From: Saccoglossus kowalevskii
Lineage: Eukaryota > Hemichordata > Enteropneusta > Harrimaniidae
Direction: 5' to 3'
DNA: 21,591 nt
NCBI RefSeq assembly: GCF_000003605.2
Contig: NW_003129855.1
Location: 576,419-598,009 of the forward strand
Shown here in pieces: positions 8,024 through 17,933 of the stretch; position 1 is the first letter of the stretch, and every line of letters begins with the position of its first letter. A program made the position numbers and the translations under genes. The notes under the pieces are model-generated. The model made no database searches, had not been told where the DNA came from, and saw only the letters and a list, made by a program, of their open reading frames with translations.

Positions 8024-10253
8024 TTGTTAATTTGTTTTGGAAGTTGTTGTTGTACGTAGTCACAATTTGTATCAGAAATAAATTCCACACAGACAGGTTT
8101 TCACGTCAATGATTCAACTACCCATTTCTTTTAAAATAAAAAAAGTGGTTTGTCTAGTTTTAAAATCGAATAAAAAGCGCCATTATCACAGTGTTAAAGT
8201 CCAAAAGATGAAGTTGATTCAACTATACACTGGTATTAGCAATATTGGAAATGTTGACTCTGCTGACTACTCACTCGTAATGTATCAGTCCGCCATTTCA
8301 AAATTCACTCAGTTGTCGTTAAAATTACATTTAAATACTCATAAATCTAAGGTTTGGTCATTCTGTTATCATATTAAATAAATGCCATGTTTTCCCTTGC
8401 GAGAAATACTTTTCAAAACAGAACAGATTACATTCATATGATTGGTACGTGACCCGCGCCTTGACAACAATTCCAATTGAGGCGGAAAATCTATATATTA
8501 TTATAAAATACCATTGCCCAATTGGAAATTTATTCCTCGGTGTATATTTATCACCATTTCCAGCGATACATTATAAAATATGAATACTGTAGAAGTAGAA
8601 ATATACACTGTGTTTAATTTTAGCGGATTCGTTTCATGAAAACAAGCTAATAATTTCACTGGGTTGTGAATGAAACGTTGCACTGGCATGATTTAGTATG
8701 TTTGCATATTTACCATGGGCTTCAATTTAGATTATTTTGCTGTTAGCGAAATAAGCGAAAATATAACCCGGAGGATATATACAAACGTCATATACAATAT
8801 TAAAATTACCAGTTGATTACGCAAGAGAGCTAAGGTTCCTTTGAAAACATCGTCCAGCATGTTAATGCCTTCTAACAAACAAGTCATTCACTGCCAAGTC
8901 AGCTAGCTACAAACATGGAGCTCTATGCAGCAAACAACGCCCAAAATGACTTACTGAACTAACCAACTCCGTTGAAAATATTCGCGTTATGGCGCTAATA
9001 ATGAAAAAAAATTGCAAAATGTAAAATGAAGAAGAGCATCATGGGTATTTTCTAGTTAACTACTTACAAAAACCAAAATGACGAGCGGGTAAGCCTCTTT
9101 AAAATCGCCTTTCATCCACCCTTCAGCATAAACTTCCACACTCACGATGCAAAGCACACAGCTTCATCCGCAATTCATCCCACGCCAAAGGTCAGGCAGT
9201 GAGACACCGAGTTTCACATTTTTATTTGTTTTTGAAAAACTTGCTGTTTTATGTGACTTTTTCTGATGTTACATATCCATGAACATATCTCCTTGCTCGT
9301 TTGTGTATAAAATGTTGTGTTTTTGGTGGAAAATCAGTTGCTAGGCATTTTAGGGGGTTGTGCACTGATGAAGGTTCAGTTGTGACAGCTCTGTGTGTGA
9401 ATTGTGTGAAAATGTTATTTTTTCAAAAGATTTTGAAACTAGACAAACCACTTTTTTATTTTAAAAGAAATTTGAATCATTGACGTATAGCTATATCGCC
9501 CTGCGCAGGTTTTTATCCTGTTTTGTAAAATGTTGAGTCTGTGTTCTCTCGATGTTTTGTATAAAGGGCACGTGACCTTCCGTGCTTAGTATACATTCTG
9601 AGTAGTGTTGCTATGGCAATTAAGTTATGAAGTTGATTGAAAATTGTGTAGTAATTTTCGGCGCATTGAGTGTATAAAGAGTATCCTCCGTTGTCGGGCA
9701 TCATTAGATCTAATCACTTAAATTTCTCAGTTTATCCTAGCGCCATAATATCGGCACGACAAAATCATTTCCGTTCATCTTTATAATCATCCATAAACTT
9801 CAAAATTGAAACTGAAACGGGAGAAGTTCCATTGGTCAACTGAATAACATTGGAATGTTTCAAACTGTCGTCACTACACTACACTCGCTGCGCTGGTTGG
9901 ATAACTGCCATTGTTATAAATGTAGGTAAAAGTATAAAGGTAAAAATATTTTCATTTACAAGTAAAAACAAAAAACATATCTCCATCTATGGAAGAAAAA
10001 CTTTTTTCCACCATGGCTGTATCGACAATAACTTCCAATTCCACAAACATTAATGCTGGTCTAAATCCAATGCAATCAGTTTGTATAACAACTGAATGCA
10101 TATATAATCACGTCAGAACAGTCAAATGAAAACACACGGAAATTACTATTCTACCACGGACAGACCTCCACGATAAATTCAGTTGAATTGCCATTCGGTA
10201 ATCTACGTATGTGACACCTTCGCTTAAAAAGAAAGAATGAAAGAGGTATTTAA
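8024..10253. other. No gene recognised
   Basis: More than 2 kb of AT-rich sequence with only short open frames, the longest being 90 codons at 8109-8381. None of these shows a domain or composition I recognise. No RNA gene was seen. Isolated exons of a spliced gene cannot be excluded by eye. Confidence 0.45.
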
Positions 10254-10318
10254 TCATGTTAAAGTATCGTGAAATCGCCTAGTCGATAAACGATTTATCC
10301 TGACTGCGTTCAGTCGCC
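10254..10318 (+). repeat. Dispersed repeat D, copy 1, with small hairpin
   Basis: The segment TCATGTTAAAGTATCGTG...CAGTCGCC matches 10919-10979 in the same orientation. The shared core is TAGTCGATAAA. Inside it GATAAA-CGA-TTTATC forms a short inverted repeat, and GACTG-CGTT-CAGTC a second one. The family is unknown. Confidence 0.65.
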
Positions 10319-10918
10319 ATACTGTATACTTGTATTGAAATTAGTCTAGCGTTAATGTTTAGGAAATTGGAAAGCATTGCCATTTGTTGTGAAATGGTCT
10401 ATTCTAGAAGCATTGGCGCATTTCCGAGTTGTACTGCTTTGAAATTTGATGGGTAATTTATTGACCCGGCAATTGTACAATATCAGTAAATGTTAGTCTC
10501 ATCAGTGCTCAATTTCTAGCTATTATATTAACGCTTCAATATACGCTATTACTACTAAAAATGTCATATCCACCCTTGGACATCTATCAAAGACACATCG
10601 TAAATACAACTATTCATATATAGACTAAAACACTCTAAATATCTCTCATGTTCACTTCAACTACATAATATAAAAATATCATGAATATTATCGCACAGTA
10701 TTCACGGAGATCAACCCAACGATTGGCGAAACCACTTAATTTCAGAATGTATACTTAGTAATGGTTGTGAAAATTAAAATGAAAAATTATGACACTTTCT
10801 GACTATCATGACGAAAACAAAAATGTTTATTTTATCATGATTAATTCAGTGTTTTTGCCATGGATAATCTCCTGATCTGTCAGCTTAGCTAAAAAATAAC
10901 ACTATATTATTATTTTCT

Positions 10919-10979
10919 CATGTCAACATATCGTGGCATCGCTTAGTCGATAAATAGCTTATCATATTTCAGTCAGTCT
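10919..10979 (+). repeat. Dispersed repeat D, copy 2, cut by the assembly gap
   Basis: The second copy of repeat D, running straight into the run of N. The hairpin core is kept in altered form (GATAA-ATAGC-TTATC). The repeat probably continues into the gap. Confidence 0.65.
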
Positions 10980-11171
10980 NNNNNNNNNNNNNNNNNNNNN
11001 NNNNNNNNNNNNNNNNNNNNNNNNNNNNNNNNNNNNNNNNNNNNNNNNNNNNNNNNNNNNNNNNNNNNNNNNNNNNNNNNNNNNNNNNNNNNNNNNNNNN
11101 NNNNNNNNNNNNNNNNNNNNNNNNNNNNNNNNNNNNNNNNNNNNNNNNNNNNNNNNNNNNNNNNNNNNNNN
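10980..11171. other. Assembly gap (192 N)
   Basis: An unbroken run of N. It lies between a copy of repeat D and a copy of repeat C, both present elsewhere in the window, so a repeat-caused assembly break is likely. The true length is unknown. Confidence 0.99.
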
Positions 11172-11203
11172 TCAATTTCATTATCATTGGAGTTACTTTA
11201 AAA

Positions 11204-11432
11204 GGGGCAATTAGGTTATGTTTCGGGCATACAATAGACGGTTCATGATTGGTTAATCCTACAGGAAGTCGCTACCAATTATTGACATACTCACGGAGAC
11301 ACATAGTATATATCAATACGTTCATTATTATAGAATATCTCGTACGTCTAAGTGGTTCCGTGCTGCGAATAGTTATTTAAGTATAAAATAATGCTCCAGA
11401 TAATATCAGACTAGGTTACGGGGAAAAACCTG
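11204..11432 (+). repeat. Dispersed repeat C, copy 2
   Basis: Collinear with 7672-8023. It shares the 14-mer CAGGAAGTCGCTAC (11262-11275), the 18-mer CTAAGTGGTTCCGTGCTG (11348-11365) and GTTACGGGGAA near 11413. This copy is shorter, mainly through small deletions. It starts about 30 bases after the gap and may begin inside it. Confidence 0.75.
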
Positions 11433-11765
11433 TCAGTAAAGCCGATAGAACAACTTCCTGGAGCGATGAGCTTAGTTACGCTCTATAGACCGGTAGAGAT
11501 CGCGATTTTGCAAAGTGAATTGAAGACATGAATTTGATGTAATTATTTTAATGAAAGAATAGCGTATTAAACAAGAAATGCAGAGTGGAAGCCATCTAAA
11601 GATGATAACATATTGTTTTACCTAAAATGACAAAAATACTTTTCAAAAGCCAAATATATCTTCATGAAATAAACACATCTGAGTCTACCTGATATAACTA
11701 TAGTCCAATATCCAAGTGTTTTAAAATATATCACATTTTTGTCCCCACATGTTTTATCATGTAAT

Positions 11766-12100
11766 GTGTTTCCATCAGAAATACGTATTGAAGAGTGTTC
11801 ATTATTACCACATTTTCCAAAGCGCTTTAAATAGACACATATTTTGAAAAGTGTTTCCACCAGAAACACGTATTGGAAAGTGTTCATTATCACAACACTT
11901 TTAAAACTACTTTTACTAGACACACATTTTTAAAAGTGTTTACACTAAAAACATGCATTGAAAATTGTTCATTCTCACAGCATTTTTAAAAGTGCTTTCA
12001 TTAGAAACATATTTTAAAAAGTTTCCATCAGAAACACGTATTGAAAAAAAAATCACCGCAACGCTTTAAAAAGTGCTTTGACACAAAACACGTCTAAATA
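11766..12100. repeat. Tandem repeat, about four 85-bp units
   Basis: Units start at 11766, 11851 and 11936, each exactly 85 bp. A fourth, more decayed unit starts at about 12021. Each begins with GTGTTTCCA-like sequence followed by GAAACACGTATTG, then TGTTCATTATCAC, then an AAGTGCTTT block and an ACATATTTTAAAA tail. In unit 2, GTGTTTC-CACCA-GAAACAC is a perfect 7-bp hairpin; units 1 and 4 keep most of it. The second half of each unit (GCTTT...AGAAACATATTTT) looks like a diverged copy of the first half, suggesting an older half-length unit. A 101-codon minus-strand open frame (11618-11923) crosses two units and is an artefact of the repeat. Confidence 0.9.
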
Positions 12101-12176
12101 TTGTAATATTATATCAGCGTTTCCGCCGATAATTTGGTAACAAATTCATTATCAATACACATAATCTGCACCTAAA

Positions 12177-12211
12177 ATATATTTTGCAAAGTGTTAATGT
12201 GCAAAATATAT
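12177..12211. repeat. Perfect 12-bp inverted repeat
   Basis: ATATATTTTGCA at 12177-12188 is mirrored by TGCAAAATATAT at 12200-12211 with an 11-base loop. A further GCACTTTGCAC follows within about 15 bases and echoes the GCAAAGTG in the loop. It sits just downstream of the 85-bp array and may be part of the same structure. Confidence 0.75.
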
Positions 12212-13090
12212 CAAATGATCAAGCACTTTGCACGACTACACAGTAATCATAACATGCAATTAACAGTTCCATTAATCAAATAAATATTCATTGCTAAATA
12301 GATAAGTTTGTGTATGACATGGACATTTTAAAACAGATGAGTAAATAAACTGAAAAAGGCAATAACATTTTTAACTTGTTTTCTGTCTTTCGACATCATT
12401 AAGGCTATCAATAAAATAAGTATTACTGCGTTTTCCCTGGGCGGTTAATAAATACGAGTAAACGGACAACTAAGCGTGTGCTGGTAATGACATCCGAGGC
12501 GGCGAATATAGCAATTCTCTCCATGCACAAAAAGTGCATCTGCAGGAGGAATGGGTAGAAGCATCAATTGTTGATCAGTGTGTCTTGCAATTTGTACCTA
12601 CTTTGAACAAAGACAGCGAAGGTACATCAGATAAATGGACAAGGACAAATGAAAGTAAACCAACATGGCCACCAGTCGGTCATTTTGAATAAAATCACAA
12701 AATAAAACAAAAAACAAGTTTGAATTAAATCGGCTACTTTGTTTTTTTGTTTGTTTGTTTTTTAAATCAGGTTAAATTACATTGAAATCCAAAAATAATT
12801 GCAAAGAGCATGTGTATCTGTAAAATGGGTTAAATACTTGAAAAAATTGGATGGCAGGCGAATATTTTAAATTGAAACGAGGAACAAAATGACACCTCAG
12901 TGAATACTAATTGTGAGTAGAATTGGCTAAGGTATATTGATAATAATGACGAACACAAGGACAAACGGAGGCGACCAAATCATACTGTACACCGTGTACT
13001 GTTTATAATCAGTCACAATCCACCTCTCTATCACTGCTTCACCATTGGACAAATCAGCCACGAAAAATTATCCATGTGATCATATATGGA
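12212..13090. other. No gene recognised
   Basis: AT-rich sequence with a short GTTT-rich stretch near 12740 and no recognisable coding potential. CAGTCACAATCCACCTCT near 13011 recurs with small changes at about 13614, a short direct repeat of unknown meaning. Confidence 0.5.
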
Positions 13091-13885
13091 GAAGTCCCAA
13101 GACGCCAATCACATTCAGTGATATCCATTGTTTCAGCTGAAGTAAAGGTATGGAATACACGCTTACAGACCTATGAAAGCCATCCTAAAAGCGGAGACAA
13201 GTCCGACAACAAGAGTACAATACCCTCTCGCCACTGAAAAAGCAAAAATGAACAAATTAGGAAGACTTCTCAATATACGACCACATGCATGATTCTTCAC
13301 GGCACTATTCTAAATGCATCACAAGAATGATGTTATCACTATGAGTAATACGGGTACAGAGTGAAAAAATAACGTGTTTTTGTCTAAGAGCGTCAAATGT
13401 AAAAAAGTTTGAGGATACAGGAATAAATGTGTCCATGGCTGATGACGGCCAATTGAATTTCTAATATTTTCTTGATTCTAACATTTTCGTTTTTGACGTA
13501 ATTGCAGTTGATGAATTGGCAGTAAATAATCACAATTTAGGTTTTTGCTGTGATTCGCGAAGTTATGCCTGTCATAGTTATTTGCTTGTCGTCGTGTTCT
13601 ATAATTAAGTTCAGTCACAATCCATCTCTTTGTCAGGGCCATCTTGCTCTTCATCTGAACAGGGCTTACCAAGAGACAAACCAGTCGCTTAGAGTGATGC
13701 ATGTGGAAACGTCAAGTCTTTTCATTTCTGCTCTTTCAGTGGCGATAGAGTTGTTGTTGGACTTGTCTTAACAGTCAGTATCTGCTTTTAGAATTGAGCC
13801 TGGCTTTTATAGTTCTGTGGATGTTTATTCCATACGTTTAGCAAAATCAAATGATCTCAATGAATGTGATTGGGGTCTTGGAGAC
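13091..13885. repeat. Large imperfect inverted repeat with promoter-like boxes in each arm
   Basis: The left arm (about 13091-13300) matches the reverse complement of the right arm (about 13670-13885) through many ordered blocks. These include CCAATCACATTCA, GTATGGAATA, ACAGA-CTAT-AAAGCCA, CTAAAAGC, GACAAGTCC-ACAAC, CGCCACTGAAA and CCACATGCAT. By eye the arms are roughly three-quarters identical, and about 370 bp separate them. Each arm, read inward, has a CCAAT box (13105-13109 plus; 13869-13873 minus). About 60 bases on, the right arm has TATAAAAG (13804-13811, minus); the left arm has a changed TATGAAAG (13172-13179). It may be a foldback or miniature transposon, or an inverted duplication of a promoter. 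No gene product is recognisable. Confidence 0.78.
13804..13873 (-). promoter_or_regulatory. Promoter-like CCAAT and TATA boxes in the right arm
   Basis: On the minus strand CCAATCAC is followed about 60 bases later by CTATAAAAGCC. This is a plausible RNA polymerase II core promoter reading toward lower coordinates. About 80 bases further, an ATG at about 13720 opens a 19-codon frame containing a CTTG-GTAAGC 5' splice-site-like sequence. There is no direct evidence of transcription, and the boxes sit inside an inverted repeat. Confidence 0.3.
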
Positions 13886-14552
13886 TGAATCCTCAAAAGA
13901 TTTCTTTAAACTTTGATTTGATACACTTATAATTTAGAAATGCTGCATTTCGTTAACTTCAAACTGATTGCGTTTCCTGCATTCCTTAACCAGTGGCAAA
14001 TATTTTTATTGATGCCAAATCTCTGTTGTGACGGAAGTGAGCTGATTTGTTTCTCATAAATGTGTGGTCAATTGCCTCATATCATTTATATTTATAGATT
14101 TGCAACTGCATAAAAGCAGCAATGTCATAATTTGTATTCTGATCTGCCTGGCCAGTGTTTCAACATATATATATTATATACCATGAATACAAGGTTTCGG
14201 AAGGAGTGCGCCCTCAATCAAATGAATTATTTTGAGAGGGCTGCCTCGGTGACTCGGACTGAGATCACTGTCGAATGTGTGCTCGCATTGTGCGTTGTGT
14301 TGTGGATGATTTCGTGATTCGAGTACTCACATGTCCTGGTATTTACTTTGGATTTCTGATTAAGGTAAAGGTATTCCGTTTTCCACAGAAGTGTTGTTGT
14401 CGTAATGTGTGTTTACAGCGAGGAATTTGTAAAGCCCAGACATTCACATGTCTCGTCGATTTCTCGTCATATTTTCAGTCCAACCACGTGTGTTCATGGA
14501 CTAAAAACTAGCTCTATGGTTTGTTCGTGTTCGATTACGGAGGTAATAAATC
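13886..14552. other. No gene recognised
   Basis: Two overlapping open frames at 14132-14317 and 14275-14511 (61 and 78 codons) are cysteine-containing but match no domain I know. They may be chance frames. Confidence 0.45.
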
Positions 14553-14611
14553 AGTAAACCAGACTTATATCCAACCCCAACGTGTTCAGTTGGTTATAAG
14601 TCGGGTTTGCT
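14553..14611. repeat. Hairpin with 23-bp arms
   Basis: AGTAAACCAGACTTATATCCAAC (14553-14575) and GTTGGTTATAAGTCGGGTTTGCT (14589-14611) are inverted copies agreeing at 20 of 23 positions, separated by 13 bases. Both sides are flanked by AATAAA-like sequence (TAATAAATC before, AATAAAAAAA after). It could be a very short foldback element or the end of a decayed one. Confidence 0.8.
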
Positions 14612-14870
14612 AATAAAAAAAAGAAGAGAAGGAATATTTGAAATTAGAGGGCTTGTGCGAAAAACAAATATTCACCCTCGTACGCTCTGTGTAACCAAGG
14701 AACTACAAACGACCCACGATTCAACTATGGAATACTAGTAATGCAAGAACAAAATCCAACATCTTCACAAGAAGCAAAATTACAGACTGTACGTGTTTGT
14801 TAAAATTAAAATCAATAAAAGTTTAGTGGTTAAATAAAGCATAGTTTCCAGTCATTCAAACAATTTAATA

Positions 14871-15177
14871 AAGGGCGGTAGTCGTCGCGCCACGCATGCG
14901 CAATATATATATATGTCTCATACAAACAAAGATGGCGACTGTCGCGGAGATCAACGAGTACAAACTAAGAAGTTACCAAGCTTTAATTAGGTATTTTTAG
15001 GTGATTGGAAAGTATCCGAGGAGTCACCGGCAATAATAAGTGCAAGTCGAGCCCAGGTCAAACCTCATACTTAATTTGATTTCATGATTTCCATTAGAAG
15101 AGCGCATTGGATTGTGGGAAAATCAATGTTTATCATCACAAATGTTGCACATGTGCAGCACGACGACCACCGCCCTT
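14871..15177 (+). mobile_element. Miniature inverted-repeat transposon with TA duplication, copy 1
   Basis: A 307-bp non-coding element with 33-bp terminal inverted repeats. The left repeat (14871-14903) starts AAGGGCGGTAGTCGTCG; the right one (15145-15177) is its mirror. They agree at 27 of 33 positions, and all six differences are transitions. TA lies immediately outside both ends (14869-14870 and 15178-15179), as expected for Tc1/mariner-type insertion. The interior has a short AT run and no reading frame. A second, more worn copy is at 5760-6030. The autonomous partner is not in the window. Confidence 0.9.
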
Positions 15178-15179
15178 TA

Positions 15180-16570
15180 AGTGAAATAATTGGAATATGT
15201 CTCTCTAATGTGAACTTTACTTTGACTTAATTCTCCACTAAACAAATAAGTTTGATATTTGTATGTGACCTTATCATATCCTGATTATTAAATGAGTGTA
15301 GGTCAAATTCATGAGTTTATTCAATATTATCACGTGTATGAATTTTCATCTCTTTTGCCAGCAGGAATTAACATTATTTGTGTATATGCACAATGTATTG
15401 GTGCATTCCATTCATTTGAAAACAGCAATGATGTTTCTTGAATATTCATTGCAGCTAATTTAGGGACTGGTCATTTCTTTCGGGGGGTTGATGGGAATCA
15501 GATTTCGCAAAAGTTGGGGAAGGACACACACACACACACCCACCACCCCATTAGTACAGAGTAGTGTTGCCTCTAACAGGACTAATTTTGTAGGAATCCT
15601 TATTCAAAAGCTTGTTGACTCATGGAGCAATCAGCCTTCAAAAAAATTGCATTACTGAATATAAGGTGGTCCCTGTATTCTTTTGTAATTACACTTAATT
15701 TGTTTGTAAAATATTATTTCCATTATATCTAATCATAAATATATATAGCAAGATGTTTTTCAAGATCAATGTATGATTTTCTGTTGTACAACTACTTGTG
15801 TCAGAGCAAATGTTTGCGTCCACTGGGTTGTTATATCAGTTTAGAAGGCACACTGTAACAGAGGCAGGTCATATGGTAGCCTTTTTTTTTTCTCAAGACT
15901 TCTCCAACTGTGATTTCAAAGATTTTGATTAAATTTGAAATTTGGTACAATGGTTGCTTAATCGATTCAGTTGTTTTTGAATTTTGATAAAATTTAAATG
16001 ATTTGCAACTTGATTTGTAATTACCATAAAAAATGACATAATTTAAACATGTTATCAACATGCCTGGCCTGGCCTGATTTTATTTTCAATTGTTACTCCT
16101 GGTGGATTACAAATAATTGTTTGATTAGGTTTGAAACAACTTACAGGCATCTCCTTTGCACTGCTGGATACAATTCAACAATTTTAACTGCAAATGCCCC
16201 CCCCCCTCTCCCAACTGAGCCAATATGTAGTCGGGTTATCTGCCTTTGGTCTGTCCATCGCATATCCACAGGAACATTTAAAATTAATGATTACTTTGTG
16301 GTTAAATAATGAAACGACAAAATATCTAACAAAAATAACCATACCATCATTCAAAATATTTATATACTGGTCCTTGCAAGAATTTACTTTCCATAGTGGG
16401 TTAGGGTTATTGTCAAACCCTACATAATGGTTGGTTGAATTAACAAGAAATGTGCATTGACTAAAATGAAGTCACATTTGTGTGTATGAATTTCACAACC
16501 CGATTCAAGATTGCCATTTTAATGTTAAAAATAGTTCATAATCATTATGCCTGCAATTAATTTGTTTCAT
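15180..16570. other. Intergenic or intronic sequence upstream of the ankyrin-SOCS exon
   Basis: No recognised coding sequence. It contains a short CA microsatellite near 15527 and a C run near 16197. The open frames at 15831-16061 (minus) and 16049-16427 (plus) are low-complexity and probably not genes. If the acceptor at 16585 is used, part or all of this is an intron, and an upstream exon may hide here or further left. Confidence 0.5.
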
Positions 16571-16585
16571 TGTTTAATTTTACAG
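16561..16585 (+). promoter_or_regulatory. 3' splice acceptor of the ankyrin-SOCS exon
   Basis: A T-rich tract (TTTGTTTCATTGTTTAATTTTACAG) ends in AG at 16584-16585, 22 bases before the first ATG of the coding exon. This is a textbook polypyrimidine tract plus acceptor. It implies at least one upstream exon, either untranslated or adding a few more residues in the open frame. Confidence 0.65.
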
Positions 16586-16607
16586 TTATAAATTGATACC
16601 TTTAACG

Positions 16608-17933
16608 ATGTATTTGGGTGATGATGATGATGATGAATGCGATATTCAGAACATGGAAAGTTGTTGCTATGACAACATGTCTTCAAGCCAAGCTGAGCAG
16701 TCCTTTAAGGGTCACTGCTACAAGATGCTGATCCTCGACAATGAGCGAGAAATTCAAAAGTTGTTATGGCGTGGCTTTAATGCAAACATGAAGTTTGAGA
16801 TAGACCAAGTATTTGAGGTCTTACTGGAAGACCTTGACAGTATCCATGCTGACGATCCCGACATTTATGATTCCCTTTCAGCTTTACAAGTTGCAATAAA
16901 AAATGGAAGTGAGAGATGTGTTGACTTACTCCTAGGTAACGGTGCGGAAATCAACGCGGAGGTCATCAGCATGGCACTTAGCAAAGACGGCCATTCCTGT
17001 CGGGTCGTGAAATTGTTAGCGGAGTACAGCGTTACGAAGCTAAAGACTGAAATGATAACTGTCATAAACTGTGGCTGCGTAACATGTCTTAAATTATTCT
17101 TACAGCAAGGTACTTTTATTAATCGAGAGAGCGAGGTCAACTCTCTTCCGTTACACGCTGTTGTGGAACTTCCATCACTAACATATCCCGCTGTAGCAGA
17201 AATGTTGAAAACATTTTGCGAATACGGAGCGGATGTCAACAAAGAAAATGAAGCCGGCGAGACAGCATTGTTCCCCGCAGCGATCATATCTGATACAGAT
17301 TGTGTGAAATTGTTACTTAAGTTTGGGTCTTCCGCGGATAAAGTCAACAGAAGTAATCAAACTGCACTACACCAATTGTTTGCCAACCGTCACTGTCTTA
17401 TGGATTGTATCGAGGAACTAATATTAAATATGACGAATGTGAATATTGTTGATGACTATGGATTTACACCACTCGGTCATGCTATTGGGTATTTGTACAA
17501 TTTCTGGGAACAAGAACACTATACATATCCTATGCTTTGTAGAATAAATCTAGTTGCAATGTTCCAATTTCTGATTAACCATGGTTTACAGGCAGATATC
17601 AATCAGATTTCTTATGATATAAGATCGTTTTGTTACAGACATACACGTAGGCAGTACGTTAAGGAAATTATTTGCCTTATTATTAATTCTTTTCGTAATT
17701 GGCAATGCCCCATTGAAATGGAGTATATTTGTAAAGAGAGTCTTGAGAAAGATTATCAGTTTTACGCTGACATAATCAGTCTTGGTTTAAGTCCCCGTTC
17801 TTTACAACATCAATGTCGTTGCTCTCTTCGAAATCATTTGGTTGTCAGGTACGCCAGTGTTGTATCTGATTTACAAATCACTTCTCAAATCAAGAACTAC
17901 TTACTACTTGAGGATTTATGTGATTTCAGTTAA
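16608..17933 (+). CDS. Ankyrin repeat and SOCS box (ASB-type) protein
   Basis: A 441-residue protein, probably the substrate-recognition subunit of a cullin-RING ubiquitin ligase. I chose the ATG at 16608 (A at -3). The frame stays open upstream to TTG at 16593 but has no earlier ATG, and a splice acceptor ends at 16585. An acidic start (D5E, encoded by a GAT run) is followed by a Cys-rich stretch. Ankyrin repeats are visible at about residues 91-118, 178-211 (EYGADVNKENEAGETAL), 217-248, 250-281 and 286-332, with weaker cryptic repeats at 120-176. The C-terminus (about 395-435) is a SOCS box. SLQHQCRCSLR fits the elongin B/C-binding BC box, and QIKNYLLLEDL is the conserved last helix. The usual cullin-5 LPxP is replaced by LQIT. 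Divergent repeat consensus suggests a lineage-specific ASB paralogue. The family call is firm; orthology to a numbered ASB is not possible. Confidence 0.93.
   Translation: MYLGDDDDDECDIQNMESCCYDNMSSSQAEQSFKGHCYKMLILDNEREIQKLLWRGFNANMKFEIDQVFEVLLEDLDSIHADDPDIYDSLSALQVAIKNGSERCVDLLLGNGAEINAEVISMALSKDGHSCRVVKLLAEYSVTKLKTEMITVINCGCVTCLKLFLQQGTFINRESEVNSLPLHAVVELPSLTYPAVAEMLKTFCEYGADVNKENEAGETALFPAAIISDTDCVKLLLKFGSSADKVNRSNQTALHQLFANRHCLMDCIEELILNMTNVNIVDDYGFTPLGHAIGYLYNFWEQEHYTYPMLCRINLVAMFQFLINHGLQADINQISYDIRSFCYRHTRRQYVKEIICLIINSFRNWQCPIEMEYICKESLEKDYQFYADIISLGLSPRSLQHQCRCSLRNHLVVRYASVVSDLQITSQIKNYLLLEDLCDFS
16620..16634 (+). repeat. GAT trinucleotide run inside the coding start
   Basis: Five GAT codons in a row encode five aspartates near the N-terminus of the ankyrin-SOCS protein. 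Such runs are prone to length change and may differ between individuals. Confidence 0.85.

Noticed and set aside
10969-11187. 72-codon frame made of X
   Set aside because: It is an artefact of the N gap.
11618-11923. 101-codon minus-strand open frame with internal repeats
   Set aside because: The protein repeats simply mirror the 85-bp tandem DNA repeat.
11766-12100. CRISPR array
   Set aside because: Units are contiguous 85-bp tandem copies with no unique spacers, in a eukaryotic context.
16865-17347. 160-codon minus-strand open frame
   Set aside because: It is antisense to the ankyrin repeats of the real coding exon and shows no domain.
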